NCBI GenBank assembly: GCA_024867545.1
Contig: JANFNE010000036.1
Span: forward strand, 496,001-560,000
DNA length: 64,000 nt
Reading direction: 5' to 3'
Source: Phytopythium helicoides
Lineage: Eukaryota > Oomycota > Peronosporomycetes > Pythiales > Pythiaceae
This document shows, in pieces, positions 23,623-34,432 of this stretch. Each line of letters begins with the position of its first letter. Positions within the stretch are counted from its first letter, which is position 1. The notes beneath the pieces were generated by a model. That model was not told the origin of the DNA and did not search any database. It saw nothing but the letters and a program-made list of their open reading frames with translations. Made by a program: the position numbers and the translations under genes.

Positions 23623-25159
23623 TCAGATGCCGGCCGACGAGATCTCGTCGTCCCGCAGGTGCATCACCACAACGCGCTCGTGGCCGAACGCGGCAGCACG
23701 CAGCGCCGAGAGCCTTCCGCGCACCTGCTTGTGGACGCTGCCCACTGTGGCCGCGAGCTTTCCCATGCGATGTAGGTCGCTCTCGTGCACGTAGACGATG
23801 TCCGAGGCACCGATCGACTGTTCTTCACGAAGCCGCACCGTGTAGATGGCGTCGTCGGGGCGTAGCTCGAGGACCACGCCAGGGCCGAACTTGGTCGAGA
23901 CCTCCATGCCCACGAGTGCCTTTGGGTAGCTCGTGATGGCGTCCGGGTGCAGGAACGCCATCCCGCCCCACTCGAGCTCGACCTGAAGCATACGGGTCGC
24001 AGCTCCAGTGGTGGTCGTGGCGTTCGCACCGGCACCAGCATCGTCGGCGGCTTGAAGAGCAATGATGATGCCAGCGCCAAACTTGGTCAGCACGGGCTGG
24101 CCCTGGTAGTACTTGCTTGATACGAAGTTGTACGTGGACGCCGACACACTCGACGATGTCGCCACGATCGTGCGCAGCGCCGTGGACAGTCCGCGCGCGA
24201 GCTTGGGTGGGGCGACCGCCCCGCTCGAGTGGCGCCCGGTCGGTGCGTCCACCCCCTCCATCGAGTGGCAGCGCAAGCGGCGCGAGAAGCGTCCGGCGTT
24301 GCTAGTGCTGGCGGCCCGGCGCTTGACGTCGCTCGCGCGCACGCGGCACGTGTACTCGCCGCCGTGGGGGGCGCTGCTGCGCATCACGCAGACCTGGTAC
24401 GCCTGCTCGTGCGGGTCGTAGGACACGACGCGGGCCTCCCCCACAGGCGTCAGCACGACATCGTTGAGGAGCGCGGGCACCGCGTGGCAGTCGTCGTCGT
24501 CCCCGCGCAGGAACAGCGTCGCGGGGGCGGCCACGGCGTTCGGGTGGGATCGCTGCAGGCGCACGACCGTCACGTCATCACGCGCGCGCACCTCGAGCAC
24601 GGTGCCGAGCCCGAAGGGCGTCGAGACGCGCGTGCCGGTCGCGAGCGGCAGGAAGTCGCTCTCCGAGAGCTCGTCCACGCTGTGTTCACCATGTTGGTTG
24701 AGCGCCAGCTGTCGACAGACAGACGACAGATAGGCGGCGCACGCACCTTCTCGAGTGGGGTTTGCGGCGCGCCGCGGGTCGCGGGTGCTGCTGCTGCTGC
24801 TGGAACTGCTGCGGGTGGCTGCCGTGGCGCTGCGCAACTGCCGCGGGGCGCGCTCTGCTCAGCATCATCTTGGCGCGCGCGAGCGAGTAGAGCGGCTGGC
24901 GCATGGCGCCCGCGGGCGAGGCGGCGGGGCGCGCGGCGTCGTCGCTGCTGTCGTCCGACTCGTCCTCGTCGTCCGTCTTCTGCGTCGACTGCTGGCGGCG
25001 CAGCTCGTCGGCGCAGTCGTCGGCGTCCTGCTGCGACGTGGCCGTCATGGCGCGCTCGCCCGCGCTCGTGCCGCGCGCCTTGGCGTCCAGCGCGCCCGCG
25101 CCGCCGCGCCGCGGCTTCCACGCGAGGATCGAGCTCAGGTCCGGCAGCATGGCGGGCAT
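23623..25159 (-). CDS. Protein with tandem SH3-like (T-x-FG-x-G) repeats, unknown function
   Basis: Start MPAMLPDLSSILAWKPRRGG at 25159. The first third is disordered (acidic DDEDESDDSSDD, then a Gln run). The rest holds four degenerate repeats of a small beta-barrel type: VSTPFGLGTVLEVRARDD, LTPVGEARVVSYDPHEQAY, LTKFGAGIIIALQAADD and VSTKFGPGVVLELRPDD, each followed by a YxVRL-like strand. A 38-nt GT-AG intron at 24709-24746 restores frame between TPLEK and LALNQHGEHS. A second frame change sits in the CAG/Gln run near 24790 (slippage or indel). The repeats resemble KOW/Tudor/SH3-like folds; a binding role is only a guess. It is convergent with TTLL9. Confidence 0.55.
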
Positions 25160-25466
25160 GTCGACGCTCGGCGGCCGCGAATGCGCGAGTGCGAGAGGGG
25201 AGCGCGGCCGGCTGCGTCTTGGTGCCAGAGGGGAAATGGGCCGCCTCGGCAGGGCGGAAGCTGCGCTGCATACTCGCGCCAAGTGAACGCGACGCCTCGT
25301 CTGTCTCTACAATGGCCCACACTCGCCAAGGGGCAACCCACGCAGAAAACGGGCCGATTCGAGAGCGAAAGAAACCAGCAGGCGTTTGTATACGGCATAC
25401 TCCAGCCAGGTGAATCCTTGATGGCCGTGACGCTTGCCAGCCAGCCGTGCCCACTGTAGTACTACC
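25160..25466. promoter_or_regulatory. Upstream region of SH3-repeat gene, adjoining the hAT end
   Basis: Contains a minus-strand ATACAAACGCC element at 25378-25391, 219 bp before the ATG at 25159. The 3' end of the hAT insertion must lie between about 25393 and 25467 if this promoter is original. I could not identify its terminal inverted repeat. Confidence 0.4.
25378..25391 (-). promoter_or_regulatory. ATACAAA-type promoter element (copy 3)
   Basis: ATACAAACGCCTGC read on the minus strand; the last three bases differ from the CAAG consensus. It lies upstream of the SH3-repeat gene in the same orientation as that gene. Confidence 0.45.
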
Positions 25467-28250
25467 TCAGCAATCGATCTCGTGCCGGTTCACGCGCATT
25501 AAGAGCTGCTTTTCAGCTCGCTCGTGGTCTGTACGTGATCGTTTATCGGACATCACAATGCCCGCTGTTGAAAAAACCCGTTCTTGAAAAGCTGTAGAGG
25601 ATACTTTTCCCAACCACACACGGGCTAATGTCGAGATCGTTGGGAACAGTGATTGACCAACCTCTCGGAACCACCTGAGCACATCAATCTTGCATAGCTC
25701 GGCGATATTCCAGCAGATTGTGTCGTCATCGAGCTTGAAACAGAGCTCGTTGGATAGTGTGGCATGATCAGCTTTGGCGCCATGATTCATTGCTACGCCA
25801 GCCCAGTCTTCTTGGTGATCGAGCCAAGCTCGAAAGGCAATACCGGCTTCCTCGCGAAGTCGATTCTCTTGAATGTCTTGCTTAGTCTTTGATGGGACTG
25901 GTGCTCCAAATAGTACTGTCGAATGCGGTCGAGCAGATGAGGCCGGCTTGATTCGTGCGGATTGGGTGGTCACTTGGGAGCGGCTCTCTACTCTTTCAGT
26001 AATCACTCGCTTCGCATGTTGAAGGCGCACTAGTTTCACGTGCTCCTCTATAATGAACTCCTGTGCTTGCTTGAGGAGGTTATCGCGGTGCGCATTCGCT
26101 GATCCCATACCATCAATTATGTCACCTGCACAATTTTTAGTCCTAGGATCGAGAAGCAAAGACACTGCTTCAAATTTGGTCAGCTGGGGGAAACGATTGC
26201 GTACTTGAGCTAAGCAGCGAGCGATGCAAATCTTCCCCGGCACCGTAAAGTTATCAACTAGTACGTCTTCACGGATACCCTGCTTTGGTGGTTTTGTGGA
26301 TGATGGCGTAGTCAAAACCAAGCATTTAAACGATCGAGATTTGAGATGTGCCTCGGCCATTGTACGAAAAACGAGCATGTAGGATGAGAGCAGGTTCTGA
26401 GCTTGGACTTCACTCAGAGCAATGTCGGCCAGGTACTGTGTCACAGCCTCCATCTCCCTGATGAGGTTCCAGTCGCTCTCATTTATCACGCTGAATACAT
26501 TAGGTATTGCCTGGTCCATGAAGTACATCCTTAATGCCGCAAAATTCAAGATAGAACGTCGCATTAGACGGCATGCCGACGCAACTCTCACCTCGACATC
26601 GAGAAGCGGCTTTCTGAGTGGAAAACCGTGTAGCTCTTGGATTTTAGTAAGTTTGTCCATGCGCTTTGGTGTGTTGAAGTAGTTGTTCAATGCTCGTAGC
26701 TTTCGAATCACATCCGCACCTTCTGGTAGAGGCCCTCCCGGCGTAATTACTTGTTTTACCTTGGTTGATGGACAGTCTAACGAACGAATCGTCTTTACGT
26801 TTTCCTTTAAGCCGATTCCGTATCCGATGCACAAGTTGAGAATGTGCATGCGACAGTCTTCTTGCATAGAGTCGTCGTAAAAAGCTGCCACAGCACGAGC
26901 AGATGATGTTGTATCAGACATTGTCCACTTCGTCAGTGCACGGATATCCAAGCCATAGTGCTTCAAGCACTGCCTAGCGATCAAATCTGCGACGTCTTCG
27001 CTTGAGTGTCCATCGTTTTTCGTCGCAGCAACAAGGGCGATATGGCGGAAGGACCATTGGTGATCAATAAAAGCAACTGACGCCCCAATGATACCCGTAC
27101 TCTTGTTGCACGTCCATGCGTCGTGAATTAGTGTCAGATATTTCATGCCATGAAGACGGTCATGCTGATACTTTAAGAGAGCACTCACAGTATCCTTGAA
27201 TATGCTGAAACGCCCATCAATAGCCGAGTTGTACGTGTCGCGCGCCAGCACCGTCAGATTCGGATAGCCAGTTACCTCTCTCAGCATTGCTTTGAATCCA
27301 TCTGTGGCGACAAGTGAGTATGGTAGGCCATCGCTGACAAGCCATTCTGCGAGAGCAGTCATAATAGATTCCCGCTTTGGGCGAAAGTGTTTTTCGATGA
27401 GACCCAAATCAACTCTTCGCTTTTTCAAAGGCGTTGCTGTACGTGCCGTAGTTTCATCCTCACCACTAGCTAGCGCCGTCAATCCACCGCATTTGGTCGA
27501 AGTGGCTTCTCTAGTGTGTTTCTCGGTTTGAGCACGCTTAAACTTGGTGGCAGCTTTTTTTTCAGCTGCACGAAACAGATCTTGTGTAAGCCGGTGCTCT
27601 TTGTGTATGCGTTGGAGATGCAGTTTTACATTAGAGACGTGTGTCATGTTGCAGAGGCCCTTCATCCATGCATCAGAAGTTGCATTCGCTTGTTTTATGG
27701 CATCTTCGACACATAGTAAGCATATATGTCTGAACGTTTGTCCATGGATAACTTCGTGAACTGACAACTCGTGAACCAAATCCCATGCAGCGTCTCGCGA
27801 GGTAGATGATCTAGAATGCAGTACTCTAGAAGGAATCCCTGTTTTCGGCATCTCATCGCCAGATTTCTCTGTTGTACTGGTCGCAGCACTCACCGCAGTA
27901 CCTTCCACAGTACACTCATCTGCACTATCCTCGGCAACCTCAGCAGATACCATTGATTCATCGCAATTGTTATCAGAATCGTTGTCGGAAGCAGCTAGAT
28001 CTATTTCTTGTACGATTGAAACATCCAACACTGCACATTCGTTGCCACTGTCATCAGACCCCGCGTGTCCATACCCTTCTTCTGCCGAGGTAGAAGTCAT
28101 TGAGAATTCACAGGCATCAACCATTACAGAGTTGATCTCGGCATCACCCGAACTTGTCGTAGAAGTTGTCGTAGCAGTTGTAGAGGCAGGTTCTGCTGGT
28201 GGGTGAACACTATCTGCACACGGTTGACTGCAGTAACTATAGCCACACAT
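25467..28250 (-). mobile_element. hAT-family transposase, intact 927-aa ORF
   Basis: Single uninterrupted ORF starting at ATG 28250. The acidic Ser/Thr N-terminus is followed by a BED-type zinc-finger region (HICLLC ... HVSNVKLHLQRIHKEH). The RNase-H-like core contains LTLIHDAWTCNKSTGIIG and TKWTMSDTTSSARAV. The hAT C-terminal dimerisation region reads LRWFREVGQSLFPTISTLAR, VWLGKVSSTAFQERVFSTAG and SDKRSRTDHERAEKQL. An unbroken 2.8-kb ORF, in a window where most host genes show frame breaks, suggests a young or selected copy. No convincing terminal inverted repeats or 8-bp target duplications were found by eye. It may therefore be an end-less (non-mobile or domesticated) copy. Confidence 0.85.
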
Positions 28251-28882
28251 CGACTTTTACGGTTATGGAGCGCCAATCAACAGCATTGGAACGCCACCTA
28301 CCGTTCGCTCAGATCTCCATTGCCGTAAAATTCGTTACTGCAGATGTGGTGCACGCCGCGCCCACACACGCTACAAGCTGTCATTGCAAGTTTCGAACCA
28401 AGAGTGCACCCAACCTTGGCGCAACTCATGCTTTTTGAAGTCGAGATAAAGAGGGGTCACGTTACTCACGGCCGTCTTGAGCTTTGTATGCCGACTAAGA
28501 GACACACGGGCGGACACAATCTTTACCGACTGAATTCTCGGCGTCAAACGTGGCTCGCTCGCGCGTGCGCCAGGCGTTCGACTCGTCGTCGCCAAGGGCC
28601 TTCGCCACCCCCAAGTACGGAGAAATCTCTCGCGACAAGCGAGTGAGTGCAGTCCGAGAGAACTTCTGCCGCCGCCGGGTTCCTCTGGCGGAAAAAACGC
28701 TGTTGTGGAGGAACAAACACTTCCTCATCCACTTCATCCACTGCAAGCTTGAGATTCTGTTGGAACTGTTATACAGCATCGAACAGTGCCAGAACTTTCT
28801 TTGCGCTGCTGACTACTAAGAACGACATTCGTGCAACACACCAAGTTGAAGTGCCGCACCAAGTGGGTGCGTAGTTGAAGAG
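28251..28882. other. Region upstream of the hAT ORF with possible gene fragment
   Basis: Contains a minus-strand ATACAAAGCTCAAG (28476-28489), 226 bp before the hAT ATG. A plus-strand coding-like segment at 28550-28642 (VARSRVRQAFDSSSPRAFAT, then KYGEISRDKR) is followed by a good donor GTGAGT. It has no ATG, since GTG stands at its first position, and no recognised continuation. It could be a truncated first exon. Confidence 0.3.
28476..28489 (-). promoter_or_regulatory. ATACAAA-type promoter element (copy 4)
   Basis: ATACAAAGCTCAAG on the minus strand, 226 bp upstream of the hAT start codon and in the same orientation. Confidence 0.5.
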
Positions 28883-28938
28883 CCCGTGTGCGAGTGCATG
28901 GCGAAAGGTTAGAAGGGTGAGGCGCCCGACCTTGCCTG

Positions 28939-29298
28939 TCAGCGGCGAGCGCACGCACTGATGCCCTCGCGCACGACGTCCTTCTGCGTCATGCGCAGCG
29001 CGTCCTTGAGCTCGTCGTAGTTGGTGTTGGAGGAGCAGAACTTGTTGTAGCCGACCCAGTACTGCGCGTAGGTCTCGTTGAACACGAGGTGGCCGCGCTG
29101 CACGTTGCTGGCGCACACGAGCCGCGACGGGTCCGTGGCGCGCAGGCGGTCGATGTTCTTCTTCCAGTCGCGGATCTGGCCCGTCTTGACGCCGTACTTT
29201 GGCGCCGTCACGGCCATGAGCCCCGTGCGCTCGGCCTCCTCGATGATCTCGAGCTTCTTGCCCACCGTCAGCTGCCGGTCTGCCTTGCCGCGCGCCAT
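28939..29298 (-). pseudogene. Truncated copy of HTH-psq gene (first exon only)
   Basis: Encodes MARGKADRQLTVGKKLEIIE and the rest of the first exon of the gene at 39909, with one visible residue difference (TAPKYG against TAQKYG) across the 114-codon exon. The donor GTGCGT is kept, but the acceptor is CAC where the right copy has CAG. The following exons are absent, so it cannot make the full protein. It could still yield a short DNA-binding-domain peptide ending ACARR at the in-intron stop. Confidence 0.7.
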
Positions 29299-29499
29299 GG
29301 GGCTGTCTGCCGTGCTCGGTTCAAATGCGTCTCACCTGACGGTACTCGGGCACGGTAGTGCGGCCAGTACCGTGGGTGGTGGCAGCGAAAAACCTCACAT
29401 TTGAGGTTTGGTTGGCTGGAATCTGTACAGTTCCGGACGTAACCGCGGCCCGCGGTGGGTACCGTCCGTCCGGCACGCCGTACCGCTTCAGCGCGTTAT

Positions 29500-29513
29500 C
29501 TTGTTCTTTGTAT
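29500..29513 (-). promoter_or_regulatory. ATACAAA-type promoter element (copy 5)
   Basis: ATACAAAGAACAAG on the minus strand, about 200 bp upstream of the HTH-psq fragment; counterpart of the right-arm copy at 39694. Confidence 0.5.
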
Positions 29514-29690
29514 GTGAATACAGCGATCAAGGCGCCGTTCGAAACGCTTTGCCCACATGCAAATCGCAGCGGGCCGAGCTCCACGAGCCCCCATCGCCGC
29601 CGCTGCTGCTACCGCCGCCGCCGCCGCTGGAGGCCTCGCACCTGCTCGCGGCGCCGACTGCTGCCGCTCGTCCCCCAAAAGCCGCGAGGA

Positions 29691-30434
29691 TGCGCGACGC
29701 CGAGCCGCGCGCGGCGCCGGACGACAGGCGCCGGAAGCAGCCGCGCCTGGCCATCGAGCCGCTGCGCAGCCCCTGGCTGCAGCACGAGCAGTTCGTGGCC
29801 GTCAAGGCGGCCACGAGCGCACCCGACGCCCTCGCAGGCACCAAAAAGACCGCGCTCGCGAAAATCGGCCAGGAGCTCAAGGTGCGCGGGCCGTGCTTCC
29901 CGATGGAGCGGGGCATTTTCGCTCGAGGCTGACACTTTTGCGCGTTCGTGCTGGCTGGCAGCGAGCGCGAACGTATGTGGACCACCAGCTCGCGCAGCTC
30001 GAAAGCCAGCTCGTGGCCATCTCCAACTTCCTAGATGGCCGCTCGTCAGCCATGTTCCCGCCGCAGATCGTATTGCAGGTGGTCGAGACACCGCCGCTGC
30101 TGGGTGCTAGCGGCATTGCCGGACAGTCCAGTACTGCCGCCGCTCCTGCTGTCACTGCTGCTGCCACCGCAGCAACCACAAAGATTGCAGAGAGCAATGC
30201 AGAGGTCAAAGCATTGCCGCCGTCGACTGCGTTTCTGGTCGAGGATGACCTTGCTGCAGGTAAGCTGCTGATGCCCATCAGTTCGTTCGCGTAAGTGCCT
30301 CGGTGCTGAAGAGTGTGGATGTTCACTTGCCATTCACAGAAACGCCTTGCACGTCGACGGGTCTGTGGCGGTATATGAGCGCCTACTCGTACTTCAAGCC
30401 GATCACGCCCGATGACATGGACGTGGCGCTGTAT
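29691..30434 (+). pseudogene. Truncated copy of ADA3-like gene (5' part)
   Basis: Starts MRDAEPRAAPDDRRRKQPRL and follows the right-hand gene through QLAQLESQLVAISNFLDGRS, the GTAAGC donor at about 30258, and the exon GLWRYMSAYSYFKPITPDDM. It stops at TPDDMDVAL, where homology ends. The frame breaks near 29930, where this copy differs from the right copy by a small indel. The remaining four or five exons are missing. It is non-functional as a full protein. Confidence 0.65.
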
Positions 30435-30973
30435 CGAGTGTCAACAATCATCCACCTGACGAGAGTTTGGTAGCTCGTCGGATGGTGCAGGATTGAGTCA
30501 CTTCGCCACTCGAAGTGATGGGTTGTTGGTCTTTGCTTGTCTGGTGGATGTGCTTTTACTTCTTGTCGCAATCTGCATTGCCTCTGGAAGTGGCACCGAG
30601 ATACATTTGGAAGAGAGGCTATCTCCCCCAGACGGTCGATCATCGACACGATGGCATCAATGGAAGCTACGAGTGAGGTTGACAAGAATTGACTATTCTC
30701 ATCCTCGCTCGTAGGTTCCCACAGGTTTGTAGGTGCATTGCCAGCAAGCTCACGAAAATTGTCGCCAGTCCATGCTAACAACTTTTGTGAAATGGCCATC
30801 TCACAAAGTACAAGGATGGCATCATGTCTTGTGATATCGCGACAGCCGGGTGTGCTGCTGAAAACATCTCCTTCGTCAAGACCAGAAATGCCAACCACTT
30901 TATACCTGTGCAGCAGTACCCCTGGAGTCTATCCGTCGTCGAGGTTGCAAAGACGGAATTGTCGCTGCCGATC
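30435..30973. other. Sequence abutting the left-arm breakpoint
   Basis: A minus-strand reading frame (stop at 30383, open to 30898) has the coding-like stretch LLAWTGDNFRELAGNAPTNL and RLGEIASLPNVSRCHFQRQC. No family is recognised. It may be a fragment of an element or gene into which the duplicated arm was inserted. Confidence 0.25.
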
Positions 30974-31026
30974 ACAAACAAACAAACAAACAAACAAACA
31001 AACAAACATATATATATATATATATT
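30974..31026. repeat. Compound microsatellite (CAAA)n-(TA)n
   Basis: About eight CAAA units run directly into about nine TA units. Non-coding. Confidence 0.9.
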
Positions 31027-31154
31027 GCTCAGACCAGCAGGCTCCGCTCGGTGTCGACAAACACAAACATTTATCTTGCCGTCAAGCCAGCGATAGTGCG
31101 AGCATTGACCACTTTAGAGCTGTTCGCCCAGTACTTTACGTAGGGAACCGCTGA

Positions 31155-31620
31155 ATCAGCGAGCAAGAGGAAAGAGCTGTGGTGTATAGCTCGCCCAAGG
31201 ACTTCAAGAACTTTTCTTCGACTTGCCTCGCCAAGTGCAGCATCTCATGTAGCTGACCAAGGATAAAGACATCCGTGTAGTGGAGACTGCTAACGAGGAA
31301 CTGCAAAAGGATATCGCCAAGGTGACGTTACTTGGCAACCCGATAAGATCATTCTGAATGCCAAGATGCCGACCTGGACCTGAGCAAGGCAAATATAGGC
31401 AAGATGCTGGTGGCGAGCTGCTGAACAAGTCCAAGTACTTCTGAAGCAAGCGCAAGTTCTAGGGGGAGCCAGATGGAGCTCGCATGCAGGACGATATGAC
31501 TTTCGGCGCGATGACGTTCAAGACAGATAATCCGCACGAGATGACCTCTGGAACGTGCTACAAGGTGGGCTACGCAAGCCTTCCAGCGCTCCAGTTGAGT
31601 AAGACGGGCGCTGGCAGCTA
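31155..31620 (+). pseudogene. Decayed coding sequence, unidentified
   Basis: Short coding-like pieces occur in changing frames with stops between: EQEERAVVYSSPKDFKNF, LTKDKDIRVVETANEELQKD and MQDDMTFGAMTFKTDNPHEM, ending ALQLSKTGAGS at 31621. The pattern is that of an old pseudogene. I cannot name the parent family. Confidence 0.35.
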
Positions 31621-32155
31621 ATCGCCCGTCATCGCATCCTCGTCACGATCCCAAACACGGTAAACGTACCTGAGGTGCTTGAGCTGTAAACACGTATACA
31701 AGCAAACTCCACGGACTGGCACACGACACACGACACACTTGGACTCGGACGGCAGTGACGACTACGCGGCTTGCGAGGTCTGTGACGACTACGCGGCTTC
31801 AGCGACAACGAGGTTGGCGGGAGCAAAGCCGAGCGCAAAATCGCGAAAGCAACGCGCCAAGTCCAATGCCTCCCGCGTACCGCGACTCGGCGAACCGATG
31901 TTAGCGAGTACGAGTCGTGCAATGGACTGGTGGAGCGCCCTCTTGCGGCCTTGCCAACTCGGATGCCACGACGGATGATGACGATGATGATGATGGCGCG
32001 ATGGCCGCGGATGGCCGCGGATGGCCGCCACGACTTGAAGGGCCATACACGACGGGAACAACCGGAATGACGGCACCGAGGACTCGGATGGTGCGGCTCG
32101 GGCGTCAGCAGCAGCGGCAATGGCAGCGTCTGCCAAATCGACGTTGCCGTGTGCG
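31621..32155. other. Gene-poor, repeat-bearing sequence
   Basis: Contains a direct repeat TGACGACTACGCGGCTT (two copies, about 31755-31800), a GAT-rich run (about 31975-31997) and three ATGGCCGCGG-like units (about 32001-32030). Open frames exist but look like low-complexity shadows. Confidence 0.4.
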
Positions 32156-32307
32156 TCTTGGCGTCTTGGCGTCTTGGCGTCTTGGAGTCTTGGAATCTTG
32201 GAGTCTTGGCGTCTTGGCGTCTTGAAATCTTGGCGTCTTGAAATCTTGGCGTCTTGAAATCTTGGCGTCTTGGCGTCTTGAAATATTGGTGGCTTGGTGT
32301 CTTGGAG
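32156..32307. repeat. 8-bp minisatellite, consensus TCTTGGCG
   Basis: Nineteen tandem 8-bp units. The main variants are TCTTGGCG and TCTTGAAA, with TCTTGGAG/GGAA and two degenerate units near the right end. Since 8 is not a multiple of 3, every frame reads the same 8-residue peptide period, which explains the long spurious ORFs here. Confidence 0.9.
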
Positions 32308-33377
32308 CCCAAGTGGCGACCGACCACTTGTATTTGCGGTTGCGTGCGATGTTCGCCTGTCGCTGGATTTGGAGTTGGGATGTGAGATGGTTGGACTTCG
32401 GCTCAAGTGTACTCAATCTAATGTCTACTAGCTCATGTAGTGCGGTCCTCTGTCAGTGCGCGTTGTTAGCTGCGGAGCTACATGGCCGTCTCTTCTTGGT
32501 TGCTGTCATCTCTTCCTGCGCGGCGAGCATACCTGTCCAGCGGGGAGCTTTCGGTCGGCGCGTTCTTTCTTGATAATGGAGCCCGAAAGCATGGAGGCGG
32601 AGAAAGGCAACGCGTACTTTCTCTCTTTGAAAGTTTGAAAATGATCGGAGGCGGCAACCCCCACTGCTACGGTGCACTAATTGGAGGGGAAACGCAGCCT
32701 TTTCATTCGCAAATTTCAGAGCCAAGCACAGCAAAATCTGAATGGATCATCCAAAGATACCTCCTACAGTCGGGTACCCGCGTCTGCAACATTCGTAATC
32801 CCGTTTGAACGCGCTTGGTGTTTGCCCAAATTCCGGATTTAACCAAGCCACATTGGCATGGAGACATCTGCTTGACGCATTCTTCGAGCAAGAATACGCA
32901 GGATATGTAGATTTGCTATCTTCGCGTACGATGAAACTCCACGTTTGAGCGCTTTCGCTGAAGTAAACTGGCCCACGGAATCAGAGAACGCAACGAATCC
33001 TCGTTCGGAGCTGATCCACCTTCTCATCGCCTTATAGTGCATCAAATACGATGTAATCGGCAGCTCTTACGACTTCGCGCCAATCAATTTGCAGCTCTAT
33101 CAAGCTATTCCAACTCATCGCATTGAGGAAAAAAAAAACTTGATTTTCTTCTCAGCTGCGAGCTCTTCTTCTCAACTCACGGATGGATTTGGGTTGGCCG
33201 CTTGAACACACACCTGCCGAGCGAGCAACATCGCAGCAGATTATCTGGCAAATTTGGCCGCAAAGGTATCAGGAAAACCGCCCACAATAACATTCCACTA
33301 GTCTGACCGAAGTCAAGTAGTACAAGCCAAGTTAGAACAAGACAATCGAGTAGAATGGTCAAAGATGCGGTACGAGT
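32308..33377. other. Gene-poor sequence
   Basis: About 1 kb without a convincing ORF, repeat or RNA gene. It is AT-richer than the flanking genes. Confidence 0.4.
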
Positions 33378-33850
33378 TCATTCATAGAACGTGTCGAAAA
33401 GTGTCTGGAATCGCTTCAGTAACTGATCCTTCTCTTTGCAATTGATCTTCTTTAGCTGCCCCACGGTCACCTGGATCAATTCTCCCTCCTGCACCTCCAC
33501 GATGGAGCATCCGATCGTGCACCCTTGAGCTACCTCTCGTGCCGTCCAACTACTACCGTCAGGCTCAACGTCCTCGATATTCTCAGCATCATTTTGTGCC
33601 TGCGGTACGGCCTGCTCCAATGCCACACTTCACCATTCCTTGGGCGACTGAGGTGCTTTTCTTCCCGCCCTCCTCCTGGTGATGAAGTATCAATTACATG
33701 TCTTAAAGCAGAAAGCACTCGCCGTAGCACCACACAAGCCTGCCCGAGATTCGCCTCGATCTCCTCTATCTCTGCAGCCACCTCGAATATCACAAACATC
33801 CCAGCCTCGAATCGGCCATGTCCTCGACCCGACCTGATGTCCGACAACCT
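33378..33850 (-). pseudogene. Degenerate ORF, unidentified
   Basis: Two overlapping minus-strand frames read as one protein with a frame change near 33600. The first holds FVIFEVAAEIEEIEANLGQA; the second EGELIQVTVGQLKKINCKEK, ending FQTLFDTFYE. No ATG starts the second frame. No family is recognised; possibly an element-derived fragment. Confidence 0.3.
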
Positions 33851-34207
33851 CTACCATCGTCACCACGCAGAGAAACAGGTCCTCCCTCTAGACGCCCTCG
33901 GTCGTTGACGCCGAGAGGACCATGCATCGTTCTCGACTCCAGTTCGGCTTCTTCTCATTTCGCGTCTGTTGCGCCGCAAGCTACGCCTTGTGCATTAGTG
34001 GGGCTCGCTCGGTATAGAGCACGCCCGTCGTATCAGTGTCGCCACATGTGTATCCAGCCAGCGGTTGCACCGCCCCCGTGGACTACGTCCTTGCCGCGTC
34101 GCCATGACGCTCGGCTTGACCTTCAGCGTCAGCCGAAGTTCCCCGAACGCGTTTCCGACCGGCACTCACGCTGCTCACGCTCAGAATGATGTTCATACGA
34201 CGGAGGT

Positions 34208-34221
34208 ATACAAACGCCAAG
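34208..34221 (+). promoter_or_regulatory. ATACAAA-type promoter element (copy 6)
   Basis: ATACAAACGCCAAG, identical to copies 1 and 2. Confidence 0.55.
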
Positions 34222-34264
34222 AGAGTTCGGTGGCAGCTCGCGCGCAAGCCACGCATTGCGCGGC

Positions 34265-34278
34265 ATACAAAGTTCAAG
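34265..34278 (+). promoter_or_regulatory. ATACAAA-type promoter element (copy 7)
   Basis: ATACAAAGTTCAAG, 57 bp downstream of copy 6 in the same orientation. Confidence 0.55.
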
Positions 34279-34386
34279 ATCAGCGCTGCAGTTGCCGTGG
34301 CGCGCTCGCAGAACGGAGAAAGGCCCCAGGGTTCGCGTGGGGCGAGCGCAGGCTTGAGGTCGTGCGGCCAATTGACGAGACGGAGG

Positions 34387-34399
34387 ATGAGCATCAGGC

Positions 34400-34432
<33 letters not shown>

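Larger units (their letters stand above)
28883..30434. repeat. Left arm of a 1.5-kb inverted duplication
   Basis: Reverse-complement match to 38795-40325, nearly identical by eye over its whole length with small substitutions and short indels. It contains the 5' exon of an HTH-psq gene (minus) and the 5' part of an ADA3-like gene (plus), plus their shared promoter. Both genes are cut off where the similarity stops (about 28883 and 30434), so this arm is the derived, truncated copy. Confidence 0.85.
33851..34386. promoter_or_regulatory. Upstream region of UIM-like gene with two ATACAAA elements
   Basis: Contains ATACAAACGCCAAG (34208-34221) and ATACAAAGTTCAAG (34265-34278) in tandem, 57 bp apart. 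They lie 179 and 122 bp before the ATG at 34387. No other gene is seen. Confidence 0.45.

Noticed and set aside
25440..25470. hAT terminal inverted repeat starting CAGCCGTGCC
   Set aside because: No matching inverted copy was found on the other side of the transposase.
30974..31026. CRISPR-like or telomere-like array
   Set aside because: Plain CAAA and TA microsatellites with no spacers; the telomere repeat TTTAGGG is absent.
31629..32406. Long minus-strand ORFs with repeated RRQDAKTPRFQD-type peptide
   Set aside because: They are products of the 8-bp minisatellite read in three frames, with no start context or homology.
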